From an uncultured Rhodospirillales bacterium (GTDB lineage: Bacteria; Pseudomonadota; Alphaproteobacteria; Rhodospirillales; UBA2165), in contig CAJXKD010000001.1 of the NCBI GenBank assembly GCA_913055735.1, positions 682,001 through 746,000 of the forward strand: 64,000 nucleotides of DNA, read 5' to 3'. Below the pieces are notes generated by a model. The model did not search any database, was not told the DNA's origin, and saw only the letters and a list, made by a program, of their open reading frames with translations. Position 1 is the stretch's first letter, and each line of letters opens with the position of its first letter. The position numbers and the translations under genes were made by a program. Positions 17,725-27,256 of the stretch are shown piece by piece.

Positions 17725-17892
17725 TTAGACCACGCGCGGACGCCGATAGCGGCGGAAGTCTTCGATACCAGCCTTCAGCAAGTGATGCGGTGCTTTGACC
17801 ACCTTCGCGCCCAAGCCGGTCAGCAACGACGCGCGGATAAGACGCGCAGAACGCATGAGCTCTTCACCCCTCGATTCAACAGATTCCATCAT
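17725..17892 (-). CDS. Small basic protein of unknown function (55 residues)
   Basis: A 56-codon frame with an ATG at 17892 (a second ATG directly follows). AAGGAG lies about eight bases upstream, the best Shine-Dalgarno in the neighbourhood. The product begins MMESVESRGEELMRS and ends KAGIEDFRRYRRPRVV: an acidic head, a central helical stretch RLIRASLLTGLGAKVVKAP, and a strongly basic tail, without a signal peptide. It converges on the lipoprotein gene with the terminator at 17644-17680 between them, which supports a real transcription unit. Upstream is an AT-rich region with a palindrome. I do not recognise the family. Confidence 0.65.
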   Translation of the reverse strand: MMESVESRGEELMRSARLIRASLLTGLGAKVVKAPHHLLKAGIEDFRRYRRPRVV

Positions 17893-18006
17893 TACACGTA
17901 CTCCTTTTTGTTCTTATTGGCGTGTCGGCATTCAGTGGGGCCGGCAAGTCAACACGGATTAAATAAGACGGCGGGCCTTTGAAAAGAAGCGGCATTAAGG
18001 ATTTAC

Positions 18007-18029
18007 AGATATGCGTATTATGCATATCT
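18007..18029. promoter_or_regulatory. Operator-like palindrome in an AT-rich divergent promoter region
   Basis: AGATATGC (18007-18014), spacer GTATTAT, GCATATCT (18022-18029) is a perfect 8-bp inverted repeat of 23 bp total. It lies in a markedly AT-rich stretch (about 17990-18075) between the 55-residue gene on the minus strand and the aminopeptidase gene on the plus strand. Size and symmetry fit a dimeric repressor site; no regulator can be named. Confidence 0.45.
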
Positions 18030-18142
18030 AAATGAGATAATTTATTCAATAATATCAATTAATTATAAAGAATGCCGTCTCCTTTTCGGTGATTTCCCTC
18101 TTTTACTGACCCTAAAAAGGCCCTTAGCCTCCCTGATAGCGC

Positions 18143-20239
18143 ATGCCGGGAACCGGCGGTTCGCCAGAGCCGCTCTTGTTCACCGGCCTGTCCCGGCATA
18201 GCTTTACAGGCATGGATCATAGCGAAACCGCCCCCTTGGACGCCCTTCTCCGCGATGCCGGAAGCGCGTTAAGCGAGGAAGACCTCTCCGCCCTCATCCT
18301 CGGCGCCTTGGCCGCACCCGGCACGGATGGCGGCATGGGAACGGTGGATGCCTGGATCGCCATGGTCGCCGACAACCCGCCCTCGGAGTTGCGCCTCCAA
18401 TTGCAAGCGTTGTACGCCACCGCCCAATCGAGCGGCGAGCCGGCCATCGGCAAATCCTTTTCATCTGACAGGCTGACGGCGCTGCGCGAAGAGCTTGCCC
18501 GCCAAAGCTTGGCTGGGTTCGTTATCCCGTTGGCAGACGAGCATCAGGGCGAATACGTGGCCAAACGGGCCCGACGCCTTGCTTGGCTCACGGGGTTTAC
18601 GGGGTCGGCCGGTGTCGCCATCGTTCTGGCGGAACAGGCGGCCTTGTTCGTCGACGGGCGCTATACGCTGCAAGCTGGCGACCAGGTAGACACAACCCTC
18701 TTCGACATCCGCCATTTGAGCGACTCGCCCCCGGCGGACTGGATTCGCACGCAATTGCCAAAAGAAGGACGATTGGGCTACGACCCATGGCTGCACACGG
18801 CCATGGGTGTTCTCAATCTCCGCAAGGCCTGCACTCAGGCGGGCGGTGAGTTGGTCGCCGTTCAGGCCAACCCCATCGACCGGATTTGGCAGGACCAACC
18901 GCCGCCGCCCCTCTCGCCCGTCGTCGGGCACGATTTGGGCTACGCCGGCAAGCCGTCCCACGACAAGCGCTCGGAGATCGCAGCCGATCTCGCCGAGGCA
19001 GGCGAGGACGCCGTTGTCCTGACCGCGCCCGATTCCATCGCCTGGCTCGCCAATATTCGTGGCGGCGACGTGCCCTATACACCCCTGGCGCTTGGTTTCG
19101 GTGTGCTGAACAAGGACAGCACCCTTGATCTGTTCATGGATCCGCGCAAAGTACTTCCCACCACCCGGACCGGTCTCGACAAGGGCATTCGGATTTTCCC
19201 GCCGGAAGAGTTCGCGCCCGCGCTCGACAAGTTAGGCGCGGACGGCAAGACCGTGCGCGCCGATCCAGCGACGGCGGCGGAAGCCATCTTTTCGCGGCTC
19301 GAAGCCGGCGGCGCCAAGATCAACCGCGGCGAAGACCCCTGCGCCCTGCCGAAAGCCCGCAAGAATGATACCGAACTTGAGGGTATGCGCGCCGCGCATC
19401 GCCGCGACGGCGCCGCCTTGACCCGGTTTCTTGCCTGGCTCGACGCCAACGCGGCAAAAGGCGGCATCACCGAAATCAGTGCCGCCGACCGATTGGAAGC
19501 GTTCCGCCGCGAGGACGACCTCATCCAGGGCCTCAGTTTCCCAACTATTTCAGGGGCCGGCGCCAACGGCGCGATCGTCCACTACCGTGTGACGCCGGAA
19601 ACCGACCGTGCGCTTGAGCCGGGATCGCTCTATCTCGTCGATTCGGGAGCCCAGTATCTGGATGGCACCACCGACGTCACCCGCACCGTCGCTATTGGGA
19701 CGCCGAGCGAGGAGATGCGGCAACGCTTTACCCAGGTGTTGAAAGGCCATATCGCGCTCGGGTCCGCCCGCTTCCCCAAGGGAACGTCCGGATCGCAGCT
19801 GGATGTGCTGGCCCGCCTCCCTCTTTGGCAGGCGGGGATCGATTTCGATCACGGCACCGGCCACGGCGTTGGCAGCTATCTCGGGGTCCATGAAGGCCCC
19901 CAACGCATCTCTAAAATCCCCAATCGGATCGCATTGGAACCCGGGATGGTCATCTCGAACGAGCCCGGCTACTACAAAACGGACGCCTACGGCATTCGGA
20001 TCGAGAACCTAGTGGCGGTTCGGGAAGCGGGCGTGCCGGCGGGGGCGGAAAAGGACCTACTGGAATTCGAGACCCTAACTGTCGCCCCCATTGACCTCAA
20101 TCTGGTGGATCGTGACATGTTAACGGACACGGAAACCGCTTGGCTCAACGATTATCACCGGTGGGTCCGCGAAACGTTAATTTCCCTCGTCGATAGCGCC
20201 ACCGCCAGCTGGCTGGAACGGGCTACCCAGCCAATTTAG
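18143..20239 (+). CDS. Aminopeptidase P (M24B) with an N-terminal extension
   Basis: 698 residues from the ATG at 18143; an ATG at 18212 (residue 24) is also possible. It removes N-terminal residues preceding proline. The creatinase-like N domains start near residue 110 (RLTALREELARQSLAGFVIP, then DEHQGEYVAKRARRLAWLTG). The catalytic M24 domain has the metal ligands in DSGAQYLDGTTDVTRT, GTGHGVGSYLGVHEGPQ and SNEPGYYKTDAYGIRIEN. The usual protein is ~600 residues; here about 85-110 residues precede it, including a helical acidic block SEEDLSALILGALAAPG whose role I cannot assign. Cytoplasmic, no signal peptide. Confidence 0.9.
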   Translation: MPGTGGSPEPLLFTGLSRHSFTGMDHSETAPLDALLRDAGSALSEEDLSALILGALAAPGTDGGMGTVDAWIAMVADNPPSELRLQLQALYATAQSSGEPAIGKSFSSDRLTALREELARQSLAGFVIPLADEHQGEYVAKRARRLAWLTGFTGSAGVAIVLAEQAALFVDGRYTLQAGDQVDTTLFDIRHLSDSPPADWIRTQLPKEGRLGYDPWLHTAMGVLNLRKACTQAGGELVAVQANPIDRIWQDQPPPPLSPVVGHDLGYAGKPSHDKRSEIAADLAEAGEDAVVLTAPDSIAWLANIRGGDVPYTPLALGFGVLNKDSTLDLFMDPRKVLPTTRTGLDKGIRIFPPEEFAPALDKLGADGKTVRADPATAAEAIFSRLEAGGAKINRGEDPCALPKARKNDTELEGMRAAHRRDGAALTRFLAWLDANAAKGGITEISAADRLEAFRREDDLIQGLSFPTISGAGANGAIVHYRVTPETDRALEPGSLYLVDSGAQYLDGTTDVTRTVAIGTPSEEMRQRFTQVLKGHIALGSARFPKGTSGSQLDVLARLPLWQAGIDFDHGTGHGVGSYLGVHEGPQRISKIPNRIALEPGMVISNEPGYYKTDAYGIRIENLVAVREAGVPAGAEKDLLEFETLTVAPIDLNLVDRDMLTDTETAWLNDYHRWVRETLISLVDSATASWLERATQPI

Positions 20240-20346
20240 CCCCCTCTCTGGCATTCCAGGTCTATTGAAACGGCCCGGAAACTCACCACATTTCAAGGGA
20301 CAGGGCGGGCTATAACGCCCCATATACCGGCCAGCGTGAGGGCATA

Positions 20347-21090
20347 ATGGAGAACATGCGGAAACTGTATGCGGCTGAGATCAGCATGCTCAAAGCCAAG
20401 GGCATCGACCCAGCGCAGGCCGAAGCCAGCTACGCCATCAAAGGCAACTCCCCCACCGAAATCCTGGCCGCCGTCCGTGCCCTGCACCGGTTTATCGAAG
20501 CACGTTTGCCCTCAGAAGAAGGTGAAAACGCCGACGGCGAAGGTGGCGAACCCGCACCGAGCGCCGACCAACAGCGCTCGGACGAACTCAAAACCGAGAT
20601 CCGCGCCCTGTCGCGCGCCATTCAGGAAACCAAGACGGAAATTGCCGCCCTGGGTATCGGCGCCGACCGGGGATCGCGGATCATCACCGCGAGCAACGAA
20701 TTGGACGAAGTTGTGCAAGCGACCGAGAACGCGACGAACGAAATTCTCGCCGCCGTCGAAAAGATCGATGATCTTGGACAGAAGCTTCAGTTGAATGCCG
20801 GCGACCCTGCCGAGCGGCAAATGGCCGAAGAAATCCTGGAAAGCACGGTGAAGATCTTCGAAGCCTGTAATTTCCAAGATATTACCGGCCAGCGAATCAC
20901 CAAGGTCGTCAACGCCCTCAAGTTTATCGAGGACCGTATCGATTCCATGATCGACATCTGGGGCGAAGAGGAAATCGCCGAGGTCGCCGTCGAAGAAGAA
21001 ACGAAAGAAGGCGACGCAGCGCTCCTGAACGGCCCCTCCATGGAGGGCGAAGGCGTCAGCCAGGACGATATCGACAAGATGTTCGACTAG
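20347..21090 (+). CDS. cheZ: Chemotaxis phosphatase CheZ-like protein
   Basis: 247 residues. The CheZ hallmark ACNFQDITGQRITKVV (about 179-194) is present, including the glutamine used to dephosphorylate CheY-P. The rest is a long helical hairpin (SNELDEVVQATENATNEIL, then EEILESTVKIFE), and the last residues SQDDIDKMFD mirror the CheY-binding C-terminal helix of CheZ. An acidic linker at about 60-78 and 215-235 flanks the core. It stands alone, without other che genes in the window. GAGGG precedes the ATG at 20347. A 10-bp sequence is duplicated across its stop codon. Confidence 0.85.
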   Translation: MENMRKLYAAEISMLKAKGIDPAQAEASYAIKGNSPTEILAAVRALHRFIEARLPSEEGENADGEGGEPAPSADQQRSDELKTEIRALSRAIQETKTEIAALGIGADRGSRIITASNELDEVVQATENATNEILAAVEKIDDLGQKLQLNAGDPAERQMAEEILESTVKIFEACNFQDITGQRITKVVNALKFIEDRIDSMIDIWGEEEIAEVAVEEETKEGDAALLNGPSMEGEGVSQDDIDKMFD

Positions 21091-21106
21091 AACTTCCTAG
21101 AACTTC
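21087..21106 (+). repeat. Tandem 10-bp duplication over the cheZ stop codon
   Basis: CTAGAACTTC is present twice back to back (21087-21096 and 21097-21106). The first copy contains the cheZ stop codon TAG. It looks like a recent slippage duplication with no effect on the protein. Confidence 0.7.
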
Positions 21107-21291
21107 CCTGGCAAAACTGCCCTTTATTCACACCATCCTCACCGAGCCGATGGGCCGCGTAGGGACACGCGGCCTTGATCGCCGCGCCGGAATGGCCGAT
21201 ATAGCGGTCCTTTGGCAGATCGTTAGGGACAACCGATCATTTCGCGTTCGGACGTTCCTGGCGTACAGTACGACATTGGCAGTAGGACATC

Positions 21292-22698
21292 ATGGCCGAC
21301 CAGAAGAGACAAGGAGCCGCCGCCAGCGCCATTTGGGGGGGCAGGTTCGAGCAAGGCCCATCCGAGATCATGGAGCGGATCAACGCGTCCATCGGATTCG
21401 ACAAGCGGCTCTATGCTCAGGATATAGCGGCCTCGAAGGCCCACTGCGAGATGCTGGTTCGCCAAAACATCATCGGCGAGCAAGACGGCAAATCGATCAT
21501 CGAAGGGCTCGACAAAGTTCGTGCCGAAATCGAGGACGGCCAGTTCGAGTTCAAAACGGCGCTCGAGGACATCCACATGAACGTGGAAGGCCGCCTCGCG
21601 GAAATGATCGGCGATGCCGCCGGACGTCTTCATACGGCGCGGTCGCGCAACGATCAGGTCGCGACCGATTTCAAGCTGTGGGTGCGCGATGCCATCGACG
21701 AGTTGGAAGCCGGTCTGAAGCAGTTGCAGACGGCCCTCATCGCAAAGGCCGAGGAGCACGCGGGGACGATCATGCCCGGCTATACCCATTTACAAACCGC
21801 GCAGCCCGTAACCCTGGGCCACCACCTGCTTGCCTATGTCGAGATGTTAGGCCGCGACCGGGGGCGGCTGGCCGACTGCCGCACGCGGCTAAACGAGAAC
21901 CCGCTCGGCTCCGGTGCCCTTGCCGGCACGTCGTTTCCCATCGACCGCCAGCAAACGGCGGCAACGCTCGGCTTCGACCGGCCGACGGCCAATTCGCTCG
22001 ACGCGGTGTCGGACCGTGACTTCGCCATCGAGTTCCTTAGCGCATGCGCGATCACCGCGACGCACCTTTCCCGGTTCGCCGAGGAGATCGTCGTCTGGAG
22101 CAGCGAATCATTCGGCTTTATCAAGCTGTCGGATTCATTCTCGACCGGCAGCTCCATGCTGCCGCAAAAGCGTAATCCCGACGCCGCGGAACTGGTGCGT
22201 GCCAAGACCGGGCGGGTGTTCGGCGCGCTGATCGGCCTGCTGACGGTCATGAAGGGCCTGCCGCTCGCGTACAGCAAGGACATGCAGGAAGATAAGGAAC
22301 CCGTGTTCGAGGTGGCCGACATCATGGGCCTGAGTGTCGCGGCCATGGCCGGTATGGTCACGGACATGAAAGTCGATACCACGCGCATGCGGACCGCCGC
22401 TATGGGGGGCGGGTCCAATGCCGTCGACCTGGCCGACTGGCTGGTCAGAACGCTGGGGATGCCGTTCCGCCAGGCCCATCACGTGACGGGTGCCGCGGTC
22501 AAACTCGCCGAGCAAAAGGGGTGCCGCCTCGAAGAGCTGTCACTGTCCGACCTGCAGTCCGTCCATGCGGACATCACCGCCGACGCGTTGGCGTGCTTGA
22601 CCCTGGATGCCTCCGTGGCGAGCCGCACGAGCTTCGGCGGCACGGCACCCGAAAACGTCAAGCATGCCTGCGACGAGGCGAAGCGCAGGTTTCTATGA
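21292..22698 (+). CDS. argH: Argininosuccinate lyase
   Basis: 468 residues. It splits argininosuccinate into arginine and fumarate, the last step of arginine synthesis. Clear signatures are [20 protein letters not shown] at the N-terminus, [27 protein letters not shown] with catalytic residues, and the fumarase-superfamily signature [18 protein letters not shown] at about 283-300. TAGGA precedes the ATG. It is followed after 14 bp by the small lipoprotein gene and then lysA, a common alphaproteobacterial order. Confidence 0.96.
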   Translation: MADQKRQGAAASAIWGGRFEQGPSEIMERINASIGFDKRLYAQDIAASKAHCEMLVRQNIIGEQDGKSIIEGLDKVRAEIEDGQFEFKTALEDIHMNVEGRLAEMIGDAAGRLHTARSRNDQVATDFKLWVRDAIDELEAGLKQLQTALIAKAEEHAGTIMPGYTHLQTAQPVTLGHHLLAYVEMLGRDRGRLADCRTRLNENPLGSGALAGTSFPIDRQQTAATLGFDRPTANSLDAVSDRDFAIEFLSACAITATHLSRFAEEIVVWSSESFGFIKLSDSFSTGSSMLPQKRNPDAAELVRAKTGRVFGALIGLLTVMKGLPLAYSKDMQEDKEPVFEVADIMGLSVAAMAGMVTDMKVDTTRMRTAAMGGGSNAVDLADWLVRTLGMPFRQAHHVTGAAVKLAEQKGCRLEELSLSDLQSVHADITADALACLTLDASVASRTSFGGTAPENVKHACDEAKRRFL

Positions 22699-22712
22699 AG
22701 GGGATAGTCTGT

Positions 22713-22850
22713 ATGAACAAACGCCTCCTCATGGCGCTCTTGATCGCTTTACTGGTCCTGCCATCGGTCACGGCGTGCGGGAAAAAGGGTGCACCGATTT
22801 CGCCAACAGGCAACGACGCCGAATACGATCGAAAATACCCGGCCCAATAG
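22713..22850 (+). CDS. lptM: Small lipoprotein (LptM/YifL-like)
   Basis: 45 residues from the ATG at 22713; an in-frame ATG at 22695 could add six residues. The signal sequence RLLMALLIALLVLPSVTACGKKG ends in a lipobox with cysteine followed by GKKGAP, which is the LptM/YifL pattern. In enterobacteria LptM helps oxidative maturation of LptD in the outer-membrane LPS translocon; whether the alphaproteobacterial protein does so is inference. Located between argH and lysA as in many proteobacteria. Only ~20 residues remain after lipidation. Confidence 0.82.
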   Translation: MNKRLLMALLIALLVLPSVTACGKKGAPISPTGNDAEYDRKYPAQ

Positions 22851-22887
22851 CCGGCAAACCGCCAGAACAGGCCAGAACAGTTAAGTC

Positions 22888-24159
22888 ATGGACCATTTCA
22901 CATATAACAACGGCACGTTGTGTGCCGAGGACGTCCCACTCGACGCCATCGCGGCCGAAGTCGGTACGCCCTTTTATTGCTATTCGTCGGCAACCATCGA
23001 GCGGCACTTCCGGGTCTTTACCGAAGCGCTTCAACCGTTGCCCGCGACGCTATGCTATTCGGTGAAAGCGAATTCCAACTTGGCGGTCATCCGCACCATG
23101 GCGGAGATGGGTGCCGGCGCGGACGTCGTCTCCGGCGGCGAGTTGATTCGCGCCCTCAAGGCGGGAGTCCCGCCGGAGCGGATTGTTTTCTCCGGGGTCG
23201 GCAAATCGAAAGAGGAAATCGCCCAAGCTATCGATGCCGGCATTTCGCAGATCAATGTCGAATCGGAACCCGAGATCGCCGCGATCAACGAGGTGGCGGC
23301 GGCACGCGGCACCAAGGCGCCCATTGCGCTGCGTATCAATCCGGATATCGATGCAGGATCCCATGACAAAATCTCAACGGGCCGTAGCGAAGACAAATTC
23401 GGTATCGAATGGACGCGGGCTCACGAAGTATTTACCGCTGCGGCAGCACTCCCGAACGTCGTGCCGATGGGCCTCGCCATGCATATCGGCTCCCAACTGG
23501 CGAACCTCCAACCGTTCCGGGATGCCTTCGTCCGCCTGCGCGACGTGGCCGCCATGCTGAAGGCAGATGGCCTTGAAATTCAAACACTTGACCTGGGTGG
23601 CGGGCTCGGCATCCCCTATGACGGCAGTACCCTGCCAACCCCCGCCGAGTACGGTGCCATGGTTAAGGATATCTTTGCGGATCTGGACTACCGCTTGTTG
23701 TTCGAACCGGGCCGGGTCATTGTCGGAAACGCAGGCATTTTGGTCACGCGAGTGCTATATATTAAGGAAGGGGCGACACGGCGTTTCGTCATCCTGGATG
23801 CGGCCATGAATGACTTGATGCGTCCCGCCCTTTACGGTGCCCACCATGAAATGGTGGCCGTCGCCGATCCGGGCCAGTCGCCACGGGAACCCGCCGACGT
23901 CGTGGGGCCCATTTGCGAGACCGGCGACGCGTTCGGGAACGGAGTGTCGCTACCGCCCCTGAAGGCTGGCGATTTGTTGGCCATCAGAACAGCGGGAGCC
24001 TACGGCGCCGTAATGGCGTCGATGTACAACAGCCGGGCCTTGGTCCCGGAAGTGTTAGTCAAGGATAGCAACTTTGCCGTGGTGCGTGAGCGCCTAGGAA
24101 TTGAAGAGTTGCTGTCCCACGAAAAAATGCCGGGGTGGTTGCCGCAAACGACGAGGTGA
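22888..24159 (+). CDS. lysA: Diaminopimelate decarboxylase
   Basis: 423 residues, fold-type III PLP enzyme. PLP lysine in CYSVKANSNLAVI at about 53-65; GGGLGIPY binds phosphate; EPGRVIVGNAGILVTRV and GPICETGDAFGNGVSLP contribute the second-subunit cysteine and substrate residues. It makes lysine from meso-diaminopimelate, and its substrate is also a peptidoglycan precursor. It starts 37 bp after lptM and is followed 24 bp later by the TIGR02302 gene, so argH-lptM-lysA-TIGR02302 look co-transcribed. Confidence 0.95.
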   Translation: MDHFTYNNGTLCAEDVPLDAIAAEVGTPFYCYSSATIERHFRVFTEALQPLPATLCYSVKANSNLAVIRTMAEMGAGADVVSGGELIRALKAGVPPERIVFSGVGKSKEEIAQAIDAGISQINVESEPEIAAINEVAAARGTKAPIALRINPDIDAGSHDKISTGRSEDKFGIEWTRAHEVFTAAAALPNVVPMGLAMHIGSQLANLQPFRDAFVRLRDVAAMLKADGLEIQTLDLGGGLGIPYDGSTLPTPAEYGAMVKDIFADLDYRLLFEPGRVIVGNAGILVTRVLYIKEGATRRFVILDAAMNDLMRPALYGAHHEMVAVADPGQSPREPADVVGPICETGDAFGNGVSLPPLKAGDLLAIRTAGAYGAVMASMYNSRALVPEVLVKDSNFAVVRERLGIEELLSHEKMPGWLPQTTR

Positions 24160-24183
24160 AGTGAACGGAGCCATTTGTAGGGC

Positions 24184-26670
24184 ATGAAGGTTAGGCGCGG
24201 TCCCCTCCTTAAAATTTATCTGCGACTGGCGCGCGCCGGTCTGCACTGGGAAAAGCTTTGGCCACGGTTGTGGCCGGCCGTTGGGCTTACAGGCCTTTTC
24301 CTGACACTAGCCTTCTTTGACGTCCTGCCGCTGTTGCCGCCATGGCTTCACGCCGCGATCGTTGTCGCCTTTCTGATTGCGATAGCCGCGGTTCTCCAAA
24401 AAACGCTAACCAGATTGGACTCAATAGGTGACGTCCGGGCACGTCACCGGATCGAACTCGACAGCGGCCTCGACCATCGGCCGCTAACCGCGCTCGATGA
24501 CGAACTGGCGGCGGGCACACATGACCCGGCCGCAATTGCCTTGTGGCGCGCCCACAAGGAACGCGTGGCGGCACGGACGCGTGACCTGCACCTTAAATTA
24601 CCCCATGCCGGTCTCGCCAAGCGTGATCCCTGGGCATTTCGGGCAGGCCTCGCACTGGTCCTCCTCATCGGCGTTGTCGCCGCCGGCGACCGGGGGTGGG
24701 AGCGGCTGAACCGTGCGCTCATTCCGCCGCTGTCGGTAACGGGCCTCGATCGTGGCGTGAGTTACGATGTGTGGATTACGCCGCCTGCCTATACCCGGGA
24801 AGCGCCTATCTACCTCGGAACCAATGAAGCCCATACCCCGGTCGGGGGCGACCCCGCCCAGGAAAGCGTCGAACGCATCCTCCGCGTCCCGGTCGGCTCG
24901 ACGCTGCTGGCCCAAGTCGCTGGCGGCGGCGCGATACCGAGCCTGTTCATCGACGAGCGTGAAACGGAGCTCAACCGCGTCGATGCGGACGCCTATCACC
25001 TGGAAACGACATTGAGTGACGGCAATCGTTTGGCCATCGAGCAGAAAGGGCGCGAACTCGCGTCATGGAAGATCGCCGTGGTCAGCGATTTGGCACCGCG
25101 GATTGGCTTTACCGGGGCACCGGAAACCGGCGATCAACAGCGGTTGCGCCTTCCCTTTGAAGCCACCGACGACTACGGCCTGCAAAGCGTTACCGCCGTC
25201 TTGCGGCGGCTGGACGGCACCAAAATACCGGGTGGCAGTGACGAGATCATGCTCCGCCTCCCGTTCCCGGGCGAAGGCGCCACCGAAGCAAAAGCCAAAT
25301 CGGCGCATGACCTCGTCGGTCATGTTTGGGCCGGTCTGCCGGTGCTCATTCACCTCGTCGCCACCGACCAGAACGGAAATATCGGTGTCAGCTCCGTGGA
25401 ACCCGCGGTACTGCCCGAACGGCGTTTCATCCATCCCGTTGCCAAGGAATTGGTGGACATCCGCAAGCGGCTGACCGAGAGCCGCCGCGACCGGCTTCTC
25501 GCCGCCCTCAAAATCGATAACGTGACCGATGCCCCCGACCGTTTCCAAGAGAACACGACCGTCTTCCTGGCGCTCAGGATCGCACGCAGCCGGCTCATGG
25601 GCGAGGGTGGCGGAGAGGTCGTTGCCGGCGTGCAGGGGATGCTGTGGGATGCCGCCTTGCAACTTGAAGAAGGTTTGTCCGCCGTCGCCAGCCGCGACCT
25701 GCGGGAAGCGCAAAAGGCGTTGATGGAAGCCCTGCAGAACAATGCGGAGCTTGAGGAGCTCGAGCGGCTGATGGATGAAGTGCAGGAAGCCATGGACCGG
25801 TTCATGGAAGCCCTTCGCCAGCAGATGGAACAGCTCGGTCAAATGCAGACCACCGATCCCAACGCGCAAGTCATGAACAGTGAGGACTTGCAACGCATGC
25901 TGGACCGCGCCCGCGAATTGATGCGTCAAGGATCCCGGGAAGCCGCCGAACAGATGATGGCCGAACTGCAAAAGATGCTGGAGAACCTGCGCAGCGCCCT
26001 CGCGCAGCAAGGTCAAATGAATCAAGACGCGCAACGCGCCCAGAAATCCATGAAGGAATTGCAGGACATCATCCGCCGGCAGCAAGAATTGCTCGATGAC
26101 ACCTTCCAACGCGCGGAACGCGGTGAAATGGCCGAACCGCAAGAAGGTCAAACGGGGCAACCCGGGCAGGACGAGCAGGGCGACATTCGGCGCCAGCTTG
26201 GCCAATTGATGCAGGAATTCGGCGAAATGATGGGCCAAATACCGGACGCGTTCGGCCGGGCCGAACGTTCCATGCGCGAATCCGAGCAGGCCCTTGGTCA
26301 GGGCCAACCCTCGCAAGCTGTCGGCCCCCAGTCCGAAGCCCTTGAAGCGCTGCGCCAAGGTGCTCAATCGGCAGCTCAGGGACTGGCGCAACGGATGGGG
26401 CGCGGCAACCGTTTCGGACGTGCCGGCCCCGGCCCGTTCCCGGGCGGCCCCCAATTACGCGGGATGCGCCCCGGCAACCGTGATCCGTTTGGCCGCCCCG
26501 CGGAGGAAGACGGCAGCACCGGCACGGCGACGGGCAATGTCGAGATACCGGCCGAGTCGGAAATCCAACGGGCGCGCGAAATTCTCGAAGAACTCCGCCG
26601 GCGTGCCGGCGACCTGTGGCGGCCCGAAATCGAATTGGACTACATCGAACGCTTGCTGAAGCGGTTCTAA
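24184..26670 (+). CDS. TIGR02302/DUF4175 family membrane protein
   Basis: 828 residues. Two membrane helices lie near 33-75 and a third near 152-166 (FRAGLALVLLIGVVAAG), then a large periplasmic part with beta-rich segments (YDVWITPPAYTREAPIYLG, TDDYGLQSVTAVLRRLDG). Residues ~500-760 are glutamine-, glutamate- and methionine-rich and strongly helical, likely a coiled coil (MDEVQEAMDRFMEALRQQ). The C-terminus AREILEELRRRAGDLWRP is typical. The family is confined largely to alphaproteobacteria; its function is unknown, and the domain has an envelope-structural appearance. Co-directional with lysA. Confidence 0.85.
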   Translation: MKVRRGPLLKIYLRLARAGLHWEKLWPRLWPAVGLTGLFLTLAFFDVLPLLPPWLHAAIVVAFLIAIAAVLQKTLTRLDSIGDVRARHRIELDSGLDHRPLTALDDELAAGTHDPAAIALWRAHKERVAARTRDLHLKLPHAGLAKRDPWAFRAGLALVLLIGVVAAGDRGWERLNRALIPPLSVTGLDRGVSYDVWITPPAYTREAPIYLGTNEAHTPVGGDPAQESVERILRVPVGSTLLAQVAGGGAIPSLFIDERETELNRVDADAYHLETTLSDGNRLAIEQKGRELASWKIAVVSDLAPRIGFTGAPETGDQQRLRLPFEATDDYGLQSVTAVLRRLDGTKIPGGSDEIMLRLPFPGEGATEAKAKSAHDLVGHVWAGLPVLIHLVATDQNGNIGVSSVEPAVLPERRFIHPVAKELVDIRKRLTESRRDRLLAALKIDNVTDAPDRFQENTTVFLALRIARSRLMGEGGGEVVAGVQGMLWDAALQLEEGLSAVASRDLREAQKALMEALQNNAELEELERLMDEVQEAMDRFMEALRQQMEQLGQMQTTDPNAQVMNSEDLQRMLDRARELMRQGSREAAEQMMAELQKMLENLRSALAQQGQMNQDAQRAQKSMKELQDIIRRQQELLDDTFQRAERGEMAEPQEGQTGQPGQDEQGDIRRQLGQLMQEFGEMMGQIPDAFGRAERSMRESEQALGQGQPSQAVGPQSEALEALRQGAQSAAQGLAQRMGRGNRFGRAGPGPFPGGPQLRGMRPGNRDPFGRPAEEDGSTGTATGNVEIPAESEIQRAREILEELRRRAGDLWRPEIELDYIERLLKRF

Positions 26671-26680
26671 TTTACGTTTG

Positions 26681-27256
26681 CTAGGCCGCGCCCTTCCCGT
26701 CTTTGACGACCCTGAGTGTAATCGCCACTTCCCGGATGATATTGTATTGGTGCATCGCCAGATGGGCGAGTTCGTCCGGCGAGATATCTCCGGCCTTTAG
26801 TTTCTCCAGCCAAAGGTCGTCGGGAACGATTTCCGTCTCTTCCAGTTCGAAATCTATGTCGTGATAAAGCCCGAGGGGCGAGTTCGCGTACCCCTCCTCA
26901 AGATCGTCGCGGTTCTTCTGTTTCGAAAACAACTGGAACTGCTCCGGCAAGATGGCCCGCACATGCGTGGGATCGATGATGAATTCGTCGTGGCGCGGAT
27001 GCGGCACGCGGATTCTCACGACGGCACCGGGCCGGCAAATTCGATAAAGCTCTTTGAGGATCGCGATATACGCCCCGGCCGTCTCACCGAGATGTTCGAG
27101 TGTATGGAAGAGAAGAACCTCGTCGGCGGAATCGTCGTCGAAAGGCCATGGAACATGTTCCAGATCGACAACCTGATCCGGCGAACAGGCAGTTTCCCGG
27201 TCGACGTTCACGTACCCTTCGAGCTGGTTGAAACCGCAGCCTAGATTGAGCTTCAT
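26681..27256 (-). CDS. SAM-dependent methyltransferase domain protein
   Basis: 191 residues. Motif I is LNLGCGFNQLEGYVNVDRE at about 3-21, followed by DQVVDLEHVPWPF, ADEVLLFHTLEHLGE and ELYRICRPGAVVRIRVPHP, a pattern seen in methyltransferases of polysaccharide or glycan loci. The C-terminal part (DELAHLAMHQYNIIREV) is less conserved. Target unknown. It converges with the TIGR02302 gene, 10 bp apart. Downstream lies no other gene in its direction, so it is monocistronic. Confidence 0.8.
   Translation of the reverse strand: MKLNLGCGFNQLEGYVNVDRETACSPDQVVDLEHVPWPFDDDSADEVLLFHTLEHLGETAGAYIAILKELYRICRPGAVVRIRVPHPRHDEFIIDPTHVRAILPEQFQLFSKQKNRDDLEEGYANSPLGLYHDIDFELEETEIVPDDLWLEKLKAGDISPDELAHLAMHQYNIIREVAITLRVVKDGKGAA

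Noticed and set aside
25063..26454. 463-codon minus frame inside the TIGR02302 gene
   Set aside because: Leu/His/Phe-rich shadow of the glutamine-rich coiled coil on the other strand.
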